64,000 nucleotides of DNA from IMG/VR virus record IMGVR_UViG_3300046798_000124, positions 1 through 64,000 of that record; one strand, given 5' to 3'. Made by a program: the position numbers and the translations under genes. Below the pieces are notes generated by a model. It ran no database searches. It saw only the letters and a list, made by a program, of their open reading frames with translations, and was not told the origin of the DNA. Below, piece after piece: positions 33,058-41,004 of this stretch (the stretch's first letter is position 1; each line of letters opens with the position of its first letter). The DNA is from a virus.

Positions 33058-33059
33058 CC

Positions 33060-33329
33060 ATGTGGAGCATCTCCGATTCCCCGCCGCCAAGCTGGTACGA
33101 GCCGCCGGACGACATTGAGGAGGACGAACCCATGACAACGATCTATCGTCTGGCCGAGGGGCAGGGCTACGCGCTGGCCTTGCTCCAGACCGCCCCACAG
33201 GCCACCCCGTTCATGCGTATCCCGTGGGCCTCCCGCGTCATCAACGGCCCCCTGAAGCGCAGCGACGCTGCCCGCACCCTGTGGCAGGCGCGGCGACTCG
33301 GACGCATCGAGTCCATCACACGCACCTGA
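33060..33329 (+). CDS. Hypothetical protein
   Basis: 89 residues, no clear ribosome binding site. An internal ATG at about residue 25 with GAGGAGGA upstream (start near 33132) may be the true start, giving MTTIYRLAEGQGYAL. Basic helical C-terminus. Function unknown. Confidence 0.45.
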   Translation: MWSISDSPPPSWYEPPDDIEEDEPMTTIYRLAEGQGYALALLQTAPQATPFMRIPWASRVINGPLKRSDAARTLWQARRLGRIESITRT

Positions 33330-33366
33330 CCCGCCCGACCAGGCCGGGAGCTCCTGTCGCTCCGAC

Positions 33367-33515
33367 CCTGACCCAGATGTCAGGTCGAGGGCGTCGGGAC
33401 CGCGGCGACCAGGCCCCCAGGTCAGGCCCAGGCCGGCGCCGGCGCCGGCCTCCAGAACACAAGAACCGCCAGGGAATCCGGGATTTTCAGTTCGGGTCCG
33501 TCCGATTTTTGGACC
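33367..33515 (+). repeat. Dispersed intergenic leader element, copy 3
   Basis: CCTGACCCAGATGTCAGG (33367-33384) is identical to copy 2. The core CAAGAACCGCCAGGGAAT starts at 33460, followed by GGGATTTTCAG and a GGTCC..GGACC hairpin containing GATTTTT. Ends 21 bp before the 33536 gene. Confidence 0.7.
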
Positions 33516-33535
33516 GCCCCAGAAAGGAGGAATCC

Positions 33536-33712
33536 ATGACGGACGCGTGCAGCTGCCCCGAGCCGTTCACGGAGGACAGCTACCTCTGTCACCCGTGCGA
33601 GCAGCGGTGGATCGACGGCCTGATCGCCCAGGACGCCGACCGCGTACCCCCGGACGAGGTCGACAACGACCTCGACGCGGCGTTCCCCGAGAACGCCTTG
33701 ACTCCCCGCTAG
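33536..33712 (+). CDS. Small acidic Cys-containing protein
   Basis: 58 residues with AAAGGAGG upstream. CSCPEPF..LCHPCEQRW gives four Cys; the C-terminal half is acidic. Function unknown. Confidence 0.5.
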   Translation: MTDACSCPEPFTEDSYLCHPCEQRWIDGLIAQDADRVPPDEVDNDLDAAFPENALTPR

Positions 33713-33721
33713 GGAGGCGTT

Positions 33722-33756
33722 GGCGCCGGCGGCGATCTCACCCAACCGCCGGCGCC
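33722..33756 (+). promoter_or_regulatory. Intergenic GC hairpin
   Basis: Perfect 11-bp stem (33722-33732 with 33746-33756) between two short genes; no uridine run. Possible processing or attenuation site. Confidence 0.4.
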
Positions 33757-33781
33757 GACCACAGGAAAGCTGGGCACCCCC

Positions 33782-33949
33782 GTGGCGAACACAGCATACG
33801 CGACCGACCCCGTCGAGTACCGCGACATCCACGTCACAGTCTGCCGCTACCGCCGCCAGGGCCTCGTGTGCAGTACCTGCACCGCCGTCATCGAGCGCGC
33901 CGAGCGGGCACGCTCGACCGTCCAGATCCCCGAGAAACTCGTCTCCTGA
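33782..33949 (+). CDS. Small basic protein with CxxC
   Basis: 55 residues from a GTG with AGGAAAG upstream. VEYRDIHVTVCRYRRQGLVC and STCTAVIERAERARS suggest one zinc-like site and a basic helix. Ends 5 bp before the next promoter. Confidence 0.45.
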   Translation: MANTAYATDPVEYRDIHVTVCRYRRQGLVCSTCTAVIERAERARSTVQIPEKLVS

Positions 33950-33954
33950 TCCTC

Positions 33955-33984
33955 TTGACAGACTGGTATACCACGGTGTACCAT
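33955..33984 (+). promoter_or_regulatory. Promoter with palindromic operator in the spacer
   Basis: TTGACA (33955-33960), 18-bp spacer, TACCAT (33979-33984). GGTATACCACGGTGTACC (33965-33982) is the same operator family as at 26456 and 29588. Drives the 34012 gene. Confidence 0.8.
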
Positions 33985-34011
33985 CCTCATACACCCACGA
34001 AGGAGCACCCG

Positions 34012-34278
34012 ATGAGCATCGTCTACACGACCGTGACCGAGCGCGCCGACTACGACGGGATCGTCCTCTCCAGCACGCCCGTGGTCGTCTCGGCGACCGC
34101 CGGCCGCACCGATCCTGTGACCTTCCGCCGCGTCGAGCTGGATGACAGCTCAGACGGCTACTTCAGCCGCTATCAGGTCGAGCGGTACCACAGCTTCGGC
34201 TGCCTCGTCCTGTCGGAGGAGCAGTTCGAGCAGGAGGTCGACCAGGGCTTCATCGTCCTGGGCGAGCTACCGGCCTAG
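34012..34278 (+). CDS. Hypothetical beta-rich protein
   Basis: 88 residues, AAGGAG before the ATG. YDGIVLSSTPVVVSATAG and FRRVELDDSSDGYFSRYQVERY suggest a small beta-sheet protein. First gene after its own promoter. Function unknown. Confidence 0.5.
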   Translation: MSIVYTTVTERADYDGIVLSSTPVVVSATAGRTDPVTFRRVELDDSSDGYFSRYQVERYHSFGCLVLSEEQFEQEVDQGFIVLGELPA

Positions 34279-34329
34279 TCGCAGCACGCCGGGGCGGCGG
34301 TTGTCCCGCCCACGTTCGCCCATGGCTCC

Positions 34330-34347
34330 GGTACCGTCGGCGGTACC
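34330..34347. promoter_or_regulatory. 18-bp palindrome (GGTACCGTCGGCGGTACC)
   Basis: Member of the GTACCGNCGNCGGTAC family, 31 bp before the 34378 gene start in a short gap. Confidence 0.45.
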
Positions 34348-34377
34348 GGAGCCCACCACCACCCGAGAGGCACGAGC

Positions 34378-34608
34378 TTGGACTTCCAGACCTCGACCGA
34401 GACCACCGACTACGCTGCCGCAGCCAGGATCCACGTTCAGGGATCCTGTGGGCACCTCTTCTGGTGCTGGGTCAACGACCGCGACCAGAAGGTCGTGGAC
34501 GCGATCCTCGATCAGGTCTGCGGCGCGCCGTGCCCGAGGGCCTCCTGCACCACCGGCGGCGCGTTTGTGCCGGTCCCGCACCCCGAAGTGCGCCACTTCA
34601 CCCGCTAA
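34378..34608 (+). CDS. Small Cys-rich protein
   Basis: 76 residues from a TTG with CCCGAGAGG upstream. SCGHLFWCW, VCGAPCPRASC and C-terminal His residues offer zinc ligands. Function unknown. Confidence 0.45.
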   Translation: MDFQTSTETTDYAAAARIHVQGSCGHLFWCWVNDRDQKVVDAILDQVCGAPCPRASCTTGGAFVPVPHPEVRHFTR

Positions 34609-34633
34609 CCCACCACCCGAGAGGATCCGACCC

Positions 34634-34801
34634 ATGCTCCTGATCAACACCGCGACCTGCTGCTGCGGCGACCTCGAATGGGCGCACGACGAGCACGGCT
34701 GCACGCGGGCCTTCTGCCCCTGCGCCACCTTTCGTCGCCACGTCGAGTGCGCGGCGTCACAGTCCGTGGCGCCATCCACCGGACACCGGGAGGCACCCTG
34801 A
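34634..34801 (+). CDS. Small Cys-rich protein
   Basis: 55 residues; GAGAGGA upstream of the ATG. CCCGDLEWAHDEHGCTRAFCPCATF is a compact Cys/His cluster of the kind found in small phage zinc proteins. TGATG overlap with the next gene. Confidence 0.5.
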   Translation: MLLINTATCCCGDLEWAHDEHGCTRAFCPCATFRRHVECAASQSVAPSTGHREAP

Positions 34802-34989
34802 TGACCTACCCCCCGCAGCCCCAGCCAGGACCGACCACGCGACCCCGCACCGTCCCCGAGTACGTCGGTTTCGGGTGCCTGGGCTGCCTGGGACTCGTCG
34901 CCGTCCTGATCGGCGGCTACCTCTCCCTGACCGTGCTGAGCGTCATCCTGGTCCTGATCTTCGCCGCGCTCAACACCACGCCCCACTGA
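34801..34989 (+). CDS. Small membrane protein
   Basis: 62 residues: a proline-rich N-terminal tail, then one long hydrophobic segment (CLGLVAVLIGGYLSLTVLSV continuing to IFAAL). Probably a single-pass or hairpin membrane protein. Function unknown. Confidence 0.5.
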   Translation: MTYPPQPQPGPTTRPRTVPEYVGFGCLGCLGLVAVLIGGYLSLTVLSVILVLIFAALNTTPH

Positions 34990-35009
34990 CACGCCACGTG
35001 CCACAGCAG

Positions 35010-35027
35010 GGTATACTGAGGTATACC
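35010..35027. promoter_or_regulatory. GGTATAC-N4-GTATACC operator-like dyad
   Basis: Perfect 7-bp inverted repeat before the 35093 operon, related to the GGTATACC half of the promoter operators. TATACT within it can serve as a -10, but a clear -35 is not seen. Confidence 0.5.
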
Positions 35028-35092
35028 TCTGTGATGGTGGGTGGGGATCTGCACCCCACCCACCGGCCGGCCACCCGAAGGAGTCGACTTCA

Positions 35093-35596
35093 ATGCCCGA
35101 CCGTGAGCAGTGTATCCCACGTGAGCTTCTCTGGAGCGATGACATGTCGACACCCGCACCGCGCCCTGGCCCGATCCAGTTCCGTTCTGTCGAGCTTGAG
35201 CCCCATCTTGAAGCGCGCTCTGATGGCAGTCTGGGTCAGGTCGCCGTCCGCGACCTTGGTCGTTACTACGAAGCCCTGAATCGAGCCCGTCCCACCTTCA
35301 GTCGTGATGAGGCACTGGCGATCATCGAGGTCTGCAACGGCACCCTCTGGGAGCCCTGGAGCATCCCCCTGCTCTGGGCGAGCGTCTCTGACGCGAAGGG
35401 CCTGGGCGAGCGCTGGTCCATCGACCAGGCCGCGCTGGTTGACCGCCTCCGCGCCCTCACCTACATCGAGATCCTCGCCATCATCGACTCAGCCGAGCGC
35501 GTCTGGCGTCAGGGCACCACCACCGGGCCGGCGCTCATCCAGACTCTTGAGGCGTCTGGCCTCATCGCTCCCACCCCCCAGGAGACCCGACCATGA
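35093..35596 (+). CDS. Hypothetical helical protein
   Basis: 167 residues, CGAAGGAG before the ATG. FSRDEALAIIEVCNGTLWEP and ALTYIEILAIIDSAERVWRQ are conserved-looking helices of a two-helix repeat. Often such proteins sit in phage accessory operons; no function known. ATGA overlap with the next gene. Confidence 0.55.
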   Translation: MPDREQCIPRELLWSDDMSTPAPRPGPIQFRSVELEPHLEARSDGSLGQVAVRDLGRYYEALNRARPTFSRDEALAIIEVCNGTLWEPWSIPLLWASVSDAKGLGERWSIDQAALVDRLRALTYIEILAIIDSAERVWRQGTTTGPALIQTLEASGLIAPTPQETRP

Positions 35597-35973
35597 CCAC
35601 GAAGTACTTCTTCCACAGCCCGAGAGGTTTCTCGAATGAGGCAGACGTGTACGCCGTGCCGGCCGAGATCGCAGAGCAGTGGCTCGAAACGTTCGAGGCC
35701 CGTCTCGGGTCGAGCGCCGACTACGCCGCGACCGCCGTCGAGCCGATCACGCGGAGGGTGGCCGAGACACTGATCCGTCAGCCCGGCGTCGGCCTCCAGA
35801 TCGACGGCGACGACTACAACTACGAGGACTGCACCACGAAGCAGCTGACCCCCGCCTCGCTGAGGTCGGCCCGCCGTGCGGCGACCGCGATGATCGCAGA
35901 GATCAAGCGGGAGATGGACTTCGAGGCCGAGATGGCCGACGCCTATCCCGAGTTCGCGGTGCAACCGCGATGA
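35593..35973 (+). CDS. Hypothetical alpha-beta protein
   Basis: 126 residues. YFFHSPRGFSNEADVYAVPAE, a central DYNYEDCTTKQL, and a C-terminal helix RSARRAATAMIAEIKREMDF. No family recognised; coupled to both neighbours by ATGA overlap. Confidence 0.5.
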   Translation: MTTKYFFHSPRGFSNEADVYAVPAEIAEQWLETFEARLGSSADYAATAVEPITRRVAETLIRQPGVGLQIDGDDYNYEDCTTKQLTPASLRSARRAATAMIAEIKREMDFEAEMADAYPEFAVQPR

Positions 35974-36476
35974 CGATCCTGACGATCAGTCCCTACCAGA
36001 AGCCACCCTACACCCACGCCACGAACACCGGACGGCTGTTCCGCAGTCTGGGGGATGCCGAGGCGTACGTCGCGGGACGGGACGCCTACTGGGCGGTGTT
36101 TGCCTCCATCCCCACGGATCAGGTCGGCAACTGGCAGGTACCGTTCCCGATGTCCAGGCAGCAGTACGAGGACTGGGCTGAGCGGGTCGGCGTCGACGCC
36201 TGGGCCGACACCGTGATCCGCCAGAACGCCTACGCCTGCCAGTACTACGAACCCCAGACATTGACGCGTGAGACGGGCCTCCAGACGCTCAGGCTGCGAC
36301 TCGCCAACCGCCGGCTGGCCCAGCTTGAATGGGATGACCGGCAGCGCCCCGTGGTCTTGCCGATGGAGGTGCTCCAGACCTGTGCGGCGTGTGGCACCAC
36401 GCACCCTCCGCGCATGCTGCTGACCTCGCCAGTCGGAGTCGTATGCCCGGATTGTTATGACGAGGTGGAAGGATGA
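35970..36476 (+). CDS. Hypothetical protein with C-terminal zinc ribbon
   Basis: 168 residues. A helical middle (YEDWAERVGVDAWADTVIRQN; LQTLRLRLANRRLAQLEWDD) precedes TCAACGTTHPPRM..VVCPDCYDE, a CxxC..CxxC ribbon. Function unknown. Confidence 0.55.
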   Translation: MTILTISPYQKPPYTHATNTGRLFRSLGDAEAYVAGRDAYWAVFASIPTDQVGNWQVPFPMSRQQYEDWAERVGVDAWADTVIRQNAYACQYYEPQTLTRETGLQTLRLRLANRRLAQLEWDDRQRPVVLPMEVLQTCAACGTTHPPRMLLTSPVGVVCPDCYDEVEG

Positions 36477-36700
36477 CCCGCACCATCAATCGCTGCGAGT
36501 ACGTGACCCGACGCGCCGGCCAGTCCGTCACCGGCCAGTCCATCCCCCTGGACGGCCACGGCGATATGACGCAGATCTGCGGTCGGTTCGGCAGCCCTGT
36601 ACCGCACACGTTCCACGTCAAGCGGCCGGGCACCACGAGCGTCTACGACCCACGGGAAGGCACGGTCATTCGGTGTGCTGAGCACGCCGACACTGCGTGA
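36473..36700 (+). CDS. Small hypothetical protein
   Basis: 75 residues, ATGA overlap with the gene before. NRCEYVTRRAG and VIRCAEHADTA give isolated Cys/His; QICGRFGSPVPHTFHVKRPG could add zinc ligands. Function unknown. Confidence 0.45.
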   Translation: MTRTINRCEYVTRRAGQSVTGQSIPLDGHGDMTQICGRFGSPVPHTFHVKRPGTTSVYDPREGTVIRCAEHADTA

Positions 36701-36743
36701 GCTACTCAGCCTTCAATCCGCTACTTTCGAGAGGAGCACCTCA

Positions 36744-37310
36744 ATGACCGTACGAGATTGGCGAGCTGCGGAGTCGATCGTTACCCTGCCGATGGTCCCG
36801 ATGCAGTTCGCCAACTTACTCCCGCATCAAGAGGGCCTGTACATCGCGGTGATCGGTCACTGCTATGTGGGGTACGTGGGCATGTCCTGGACCTCGATCC
36901 TTTGGCGTTGGTATCAGCACCGTGCGATGCGTGGTACGGCCGGGAAGGCGGCTGCCCTGATCGAACTGGCGCATCGTTTCAGGCTCGATGGCATACAGAC
37001 ACCGGTCCTGATCCACTATCTGGTCGATGCGTGGGAGCACAAGAAGGATCTCCTCGCTGATGAGCGGAGCATCCGGGACATCTGGAATCCGCCGCTCAAC
37101 GCGCCGCGCTATGGCAAGGATGGGTCGCCGTGGTTGATCCGAGAGCATTGGGTGGCGCCACCAGAAGAAGGGGTCTACCGACCCAACATCGGATGGGACT
37201 ATGTGACAGCTGAGCATGGTCCAACATACTGGACACCGCCCGAGACAGCGTTGACGAGCACGGTTGGGATGTCCCTCATGCCTCCTGGCACGACAGCTTC
37301 GAGTGTCTGA
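36744..37310 (+). CDS. GIY-YIG-like nuclease
   Basis: 188 residues, GAGAGGAG before the ATG. EGLYIAVIGHCYVGYVGMSW matches the GIY..YIG core with the following (S/T)..RW..H and, further on, LLADERSIRDIWNPPLN carrying the expected Glu and Asn. GIY-YIG proteins cut DNA as homing or repair enzymes. Base composition is lower in GC than its surroundings, in line with recent transfer. No separate DNA-binding domain is visible. Confidence 0.65.
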   Translation: MTVRDWRAAESIVTLPMVPMQFANLLPHQEGLYIAVIGHCYVGYVGMSWTSILWRWYQHRAMRGTAGKAAALIELAHRFRLDGIQTPVLIHYLVDAWEHKKDLLADERSIRDIWNPPLNAPRYGKDGSPWLIREHWVAPPEEGVYRPNIGWDYVTAEHGPTYWTPPETALTSTVGMSLMPPGTTASSV

Positions 37311-37346
37311 CCTCGTCAGCCTTATGACGGCCACTCAGGAGAAACG

Positions 37347-37523
37347 ATGCCAGGGACAGGTGGCGGCGACCCGCTTCCGAGGCGGATTCGTTGCGGCTGG
37401 TGTAACGACTACGAGACGCCAGTCATGCGGTCGCACGTGGCTGCCCTGGCTCGATTGGAGAGTCACGTCAAGGAGTCGCATCCAGTCAGATACGAAGCGG
37501 CGATCAAACGGTCTGCCGAGTGA
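37347..37523 (+). CDS. Small zinc-finger protein (C2H2-like)
   Basis: 58 residues, AGGAG 6 nt before the ATG. RCGWCNDYETPVM followed by LARLESHVKESHP gives C-x2-C..H-x4-H, a classical zinc finger. It overlaps no other supported gene. Function probably DNA or RNA binding. Confidence 0.55.
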   Translation: MPGTGGGDPLPRRIRCGWCNDYETPVMRSHVAALARLESHVKESHPVRYEAAIKRSAE

Positions 37524-37563
37524 CGACGATAAGCACGATTTCGTCGGGCGTACAGGAGGGACC

Positions 37564-37827
37564 GTGCCAAGAACTACGGCCGATGTCGAGGCTGAGTTAC
37601 TGCAAGACTACTACGGCGATCTACCCTGGCTCGACCTTCCGCCCACGTCGGGCTGGTACTGGTTCCGGGTCGTGCCATCGGTAGCGATCCACGGTCCAAC
37701 CCGCGTACGCCTAATCGGAGGGCGCCTCGTCGGTCAGGTCCACGACGGCGGGAACGGCGAGAAGCCGGTGGAACACTTTCAGCGGCAGTGGGCTGGACCG
37801 CTGGCCCGGCCCGTCCCCGCTGAGTGA
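37564..37827 (+). CDS. Hypothetical protein
   Basis: 87 residues from a GTG with AGGAGGG upstream. LDLPPTSGWYWFRVVPSV and RVRLIGGRLVGQVHDG suggest a small beta domain. First gene of a series separated by similar leaders. Confidence 0.45.
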   Translation: MPRTTADVEAELLQDYYGDLPWLDLPPTSGWYWFRVVPSVAIHGPTRVRLIGGRLVGQVHDGGNGEKPVEHFQRQWAGPLARPVPAE

Positions 37828-37872
37828 CTGACCTATCGAGTTTTTCGTTCGACACACTCCGGAGGACTGCTC

Positions 37873-37992
37873 ATGTTCATCGCTGGAAACACCCACCCGC
37901 TGGTGCTCTTGATCGCCTACCTCGTCTTCGCGGTGCTCTGGATTCACCGGTGGCGGCAGGCCAGGCGCGACGGGCGCTGGCTGCTGATCTGA
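37873..37992 (+). CDS. Small membrane protein
   Basis: 39 residues, GGAGG before the ATG. One membrane span (HPLVLLIAYLVFAVLWIHRW) followed by a basic tail (RQARRDGR). Function unknown. Confidence 0.5.
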   Translation: MFIAGNTHPLVLLIAYLVFAVLWIHRWRQARRDGRWLLI

Positions 37993-38039
37993 GTGGCCGA
38001 TCTCTCTACTCTGTGCATACCTACGCCCTGGAGGGGATC

Positions 38040-38240
38040 ATGACGACCCGAGGCCGGCTCTACCACCGCGCGTTCCGCTGCGGCGACTGCTGCGCGCTGC
38101 AAGTCGGTGAGAGCGACCTGTGCGCCGGAGCGTACGAGGGGATCTGTCACAAGGTCTGGTTCGAGACCTACGGGACGAAGCCGTGGGAGGATGACCGATC
38201 CTGGGAGTTGACCCAGGATCTCAGCAACACGCCATTCTGA
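38040..38240 (+). CDS. Small Cys-rich protein
   Basis: 66 residues, GGAGGGG before the ATG. FRCGDCCALQVGESDLCAG and ICHKVW provide five Cys and a His. Function unknown. Confidence 0.5.
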   Translation: MTTRGRLYHRAFRCGDCCALQVGESDLCAGAYEGICHKVWFETYGTKPWEDDRSWELTQDLSNTPF

Positions 38241-38286
38241 GTGACCGACCTACGCAGATTTTCGTCTGGCCTGCACTGGAGGCGTC

Positions 38287-38511
38287 TTGGAGAGGATCAG
38301 AGACCAACTGTTCGGTAGCATGCGGCTCGCTGTCGAAGCCGGACACACCTCTGGTCGAGCAGTCGCCCAGAACGGCGACGAGTGGGTCTGTGTCTCCTGG
38401 TCGCCGTTGCCGTCCGGTCAGACGGCCGTCTCGATAGCCATCGGCATTTCCGAATACCGTGCGCGGATGCTCGCTGACCAGCGTCTTGCGGCTGAGGTTG
38501 CGAAGCACTGA
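38287..38511 (+). CDS. Hypothetical protein
   Basis: 74 residues from a TTG with GGAGG upstream. SMRLAVEAGHTSGRAVAQNG..VCVSWSPLPS and an EYRARMLADQRLAAEVAKH helix; compact alpha-beta. Function unknown. Confidence 0.45.
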   Translation: MERIRDQLFGSMRLAVEAGHTSGRAVAQNGDEWVCVSWSPLPSGQTAVSIAIGISEYRARMLADQRLAAEVAKH

Positions 38512-38553
38512 GAGCCGACCTATGCAGCTTTTTCTTCCCCGCAAGGAGGTCAC

Positions 38554-38706
38554 ATGAGGCCAGACGCACCGTTTTGCTCCCGCTGTGAACATGACGAGCG
38601 GCAACATCGCGTCTGGGCTGAGGGCTGCACCGCCATCATCACGATTGACGACAACGACGACGATGTCTACTGCGACTGCGAGCGGCTGTTTCTCGCAGTC
38701 GAGTGA
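38554..38706 (+). CDS. Small acidic Cys-rich protein
   Basis: 50 residues, AAGGAGG before the ATG. FCSRCEHDERQH and a C-terminal VYCDCERLF form a likely zinc site; the middle is Asp-rich. Function unknown. Confidence 0.5.
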   Translation: MRPDAPFCSRCEHDERQHRVWAEGCTAIITIDDNDDDVYCDCERLFLAVE

Positions 38707-38774
38707 CGGAGATATCTAGCCTTTTTGGCCCCACCCGGCGACTTCACCGCCGGCCACCACCGAGAGGAGACCCC

Positions 38775-39083
38775 ATGGACCCTGAGCTTCACGCCCGACT
38801 CACCCGGAGCGGCATCGACCCGGATCTGGCCCGTCTCTGCCGCCGCTGTCGGCACCCACGCCGCATCACCGGCTACGAGCAGGGGCGGCTCTCCTGGGTC
38901 TGCCAGACCCCATCCTGCCTCGCCGTCGGCTCGCCCCACCTCGTCTCCAGCATCACGATCCAGGCGACGTGCGCCCCCTGTGGCGACCCCGGTGAGCACC
39001 GCCTGGCCGAACTGTCGAACGGCGAGATGGTCGCCACCTGCCACGGCTGTCACACCGTGACGATCATGTCCCCCCTACCCTGA
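38775..39083 (+). CDS. Hypothetical protein with several zinc motifs
   Basis: 102 residues after a GACTTCACCGCC leader also seen before the 32621 gene, with GAGAGGAG at the ribosome binding site. CRRCRHPRR, CQTPSC, CAPCGDPGEH and CHGCH supply eight Cys, probably two zinc ribbons. Function unknown. Confidence 0.5.
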   Translation: MDPELHARLTRSGIDPDLARLCRRCRHPRRITGYEQGRLSWVCQTPSCLAVGSPHLVSSITIQATCAPCGDPGEHRLAELSNGEMVATCHGCHTVTIMSPLP

Positions 39084-39222
39084 CATCTGTGTCAGGTCGG
39101 ATGGGTCGAGGCGTGGGGGTCGGGACGCCGAGGGCAGGGACCAGGCGGCGGCGATCCCCACGTCACCGACCACAAGGACAGCCAGGGAATCCGGGATTTT
39201 CGGAATGCCCTGACCGAATTTT
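39079..39222 (+). repeat. Dispersed intergenic leader element, copy 4
   Basis: CCTGACATCTGTGTCAGG (39079-39096), then the core CAAGGACAGCCAGGGAAT (39173) followed by GGGATTTTCGG and GACCGAATTTTCC. 38 bp before the 39260 gene. Confidence 0.65.
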
Positions 39223-39259
39223 CCGCGCACCGCATCACCACCCGAAAGGAGCTCAGGCT

Positions 39260-39766
39260 GTGGTGTCCATCGCCAGAGACCCTGACGAATCGGCCGACGC
39301 GTTCCTGCTGCGCTACCTCACCACCGTCACCGAAGAGATGGTCGTGACCCAGCTGCCCACGCTGTCATACGCCTGCTACGAGCATCTTGTCCTGACGCTG
39401 GGGCGGCCCTACACGGCCCAGCCGCTGTCACCCCTCGCCACCTACGGCGAGCCGAAGAAGTGCTACGCCAACACCCTCCAGTTGGTCCGTGAACTGCCCA
39501 CGATCCAGTACGTCGAAGGCTTCGCCTACCACGCCGGAACCGGTATCGCCTACCTCCACGCCTGGGGCGCGGACACCCTCGGCCTGGTCTGGGACCGGAC
39601 CTGGGAGGACACGGCCGGGTGTGCGTACTACGGGATCCCCTTCCCTCGAGCCGACCTCGAGCGGTTCGACGCCCTCGGTCCTGACTACCTCGGGATCATC
39701 GAGAGTCACTACCTGCTCGGCTCACCCCTGATGAAGACCGGCCGACTCTTCCCACCCGGTGCGTGA
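39260..39766 (+). CDS. Hypothetical conserved protein
   Basis: 168 residues from one of two adjacent GTG codons, AAAGGAG upstream. TYGEPKKCYANTLQLVRELPT, YVEGFAYHAGTGIAYLHAWG and LGIIESHYLLGSPLM form a pattern found in bacterial and phage proteins of unknown function (papain-like or 'C-Y-x-N' proteins). Cys, His and Asn placed in that order make an enzyme possible. Not more can be claimed. Confidence 0.55.
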   Translation: MVSIARDPDESADAFLLRYLTTVTEEMVVTQLPTLSYACYEHLVLTLGRPYTAQPLSPLATYGEPKKCYANTLQLVRELPTIQYVEGFAYHAGTGIAYLHAWGADTLGLVWDRTWEDTAGCAYYGIPFPRADLERFDALGPDYLGIIESHYLLGSPLMKTGRLFPPGA

Positions 39767-39808
39767 CACCAGCGTGTCACGCCGCCGACCGCGCCCAAGG
39801 AGGCTCCC

Positions 39809-40180
39809 ATGTCCCGTCCCAGCCACCCGTCACTCCCCACGTTCGCTCCCGAGATCGTGCTCCTCGACCGCCCCAGTGTGATCCTGAGGATCAGTCTGGC
39901 GCTCCGTGCGCGGAGTGGCCGACCCTGGCGCGTCGTCGGCGGCCAGGTCGGCTCAGACTACGGACGCCTCGTCGTGAGCGCCCCAGCTGGCCGACGCACG
40001 ACCGATGGCACGATGACCGACGAGGATCGTGTCGAGCTTGCCCACCTGCTCGCCATCCCGGAGCCGCTCGACCCGACCGGCTACGTGATCCCCGACAGCT
40101 ACGACCACTACCGCGCCGCCATCGACCGCGCCGAAGGTCGGCCACCACGCGTCGTCCCCCAGGAGCACCCGTGGGACTGA
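39809..40180 (+). CDS. Hypothetical protein
   Basis: 123 residues, AAGGAGG before the ATG. FAPEIVLLDRPSVILRISLAL, PWRVVGGQVGSDYGRLVV, then an acidic C-terminal part (YVIPDSYDHYRAAIDRAEG). Function unknown. Confidence 0.45.
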   Translation: MSRPSHPSLPTFAPEIVLLDRPSVILRISLALRARSGRPWRVVGGQVGSDYGRLVVSAPAGRRTTDGTMTDEDRVELAHLLAIPEPLDPTGYVIPDSYDHYRAAIDRAEGRPPRVVPQEHPWD

Positions 40181-40290
40181 CACCGAGGTGTTGAGACTCT
40201 TCATCAAACCCGTTGAACTCCGGTATCCTGGTACGGGGCACCTGGGCGCGAGGAGTACCCACTGCCCCAAGAACGAGCAGGGAGCGCGTG

Positions 40291-41004
40291 GTGCAGGCGT
40301 TGAACGAACGACACGGTGTGACCATGATCGACACAGCTGACCTGTCCGAGCGGGAGCGGGCACTGCTGACGCCGGCGGTGATTGCCCGCTGGACGGACGG
40401 GCTGGCCCCCGACGACGAGATCGACCCGACCGAGATCGTCGGCCTGGAGAAGCGGCGCCTCCAGGCGCTCCAGACGCTCCGGAAGGGCGCAGACCTCTCG
40501 GACCAGGAGTGGAAGCTGCTGCGCTTCCTCCAGCGCAACGAGGGGCGGACCTGTACCTACTTGCAGATCGCGCGGCACCTCTGGCAGACGCCATCCCACC
40601 GCGTCACCGCCCAGAGCCTGATCAGTATCAATGCCAGCCGACAGGGCCTCGGCGGGGTCGTCACCACCATCCACGTCCTGGTTCACGGCATCCGCTACAA
40701 GCTCGAGATCGACCCATTACGCCCACAGCACCTGTGCAATATCCGAGGCGTTGGGTATCGCTTTTACTCGCTGCCGCCATCGCTCAACGATGGCGAGAAC
40801 TACGAGCGGAGGGCCACCGAGTCCGCGGTCCTGCGCGAGCAGCTGTACCAGCAGCTGGGCCTGCTGGAGGGTGACTACGTGGCCGTCGAAGACCGCACCG
40901 GCACGCCCTACGAGACCCGTATTCGGCCCGGGCCAGAGCACCCGGATCACCCTGTCGCCATCGACGCCGACGTGATGACCGCTGCGTCCGAGCGACGGCC
41001 ATGA
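40291..41004 (+). CDS. OmpR/PhoB-type winged-helix regulator without receiver domain
   Basis: 237 residues from a GTG with GGGAG upstream (earlier in-frame starts exist). Residues ~70-165 are a winged helix: LSDQEWKLLRFLQRNEGRTC, TYLQIARHLW, SLISINASRQ, VHGIRYKLEID and CNIRGVGYRF, the closing strand pair typical of the family. No Asp-phosphorylation domain precedes it. Probably an early or middle regulator. ATGA overlap with the next gene. Confidence 0.7.
   Translation: MQALNERHGVTMIDTADLSERERALLTPAVIARWTDGLAPDDEIDPTEIVGLEKRRLQALQTLRKGADLSDQEWKLLRFLQRNEGRTCTYLQIARHLWQTPSHRVTAQSLISINASRQGLGGVVTTIHVLVHGIRYKLEIDPLRPQHLCNIRGVGYRFYSLPPSLNDGENYERRATESAVLREQLYQQLGLLEGDYVAVEDRTGTPYETRIRPGPEHPDHPVAIDADVMTAASERRP

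Larger units (their letters stand above)
37822..38735 (+). repeat. Series of similar 30-nt gene leaders
   Basis: At 37822, 37990, 38237, 38508 and 38702 each gene ends in TGAG-TGACNGACCTAYNNAG-like sequence followed by TTTTTC-type runs and then a GGAGG ribosome binding site. The leaders separate five tiny genes and are more alike than the genes, so they are likely regulatory (promoter, anti-terminator or translation enhancer). Confidence 0.55.
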
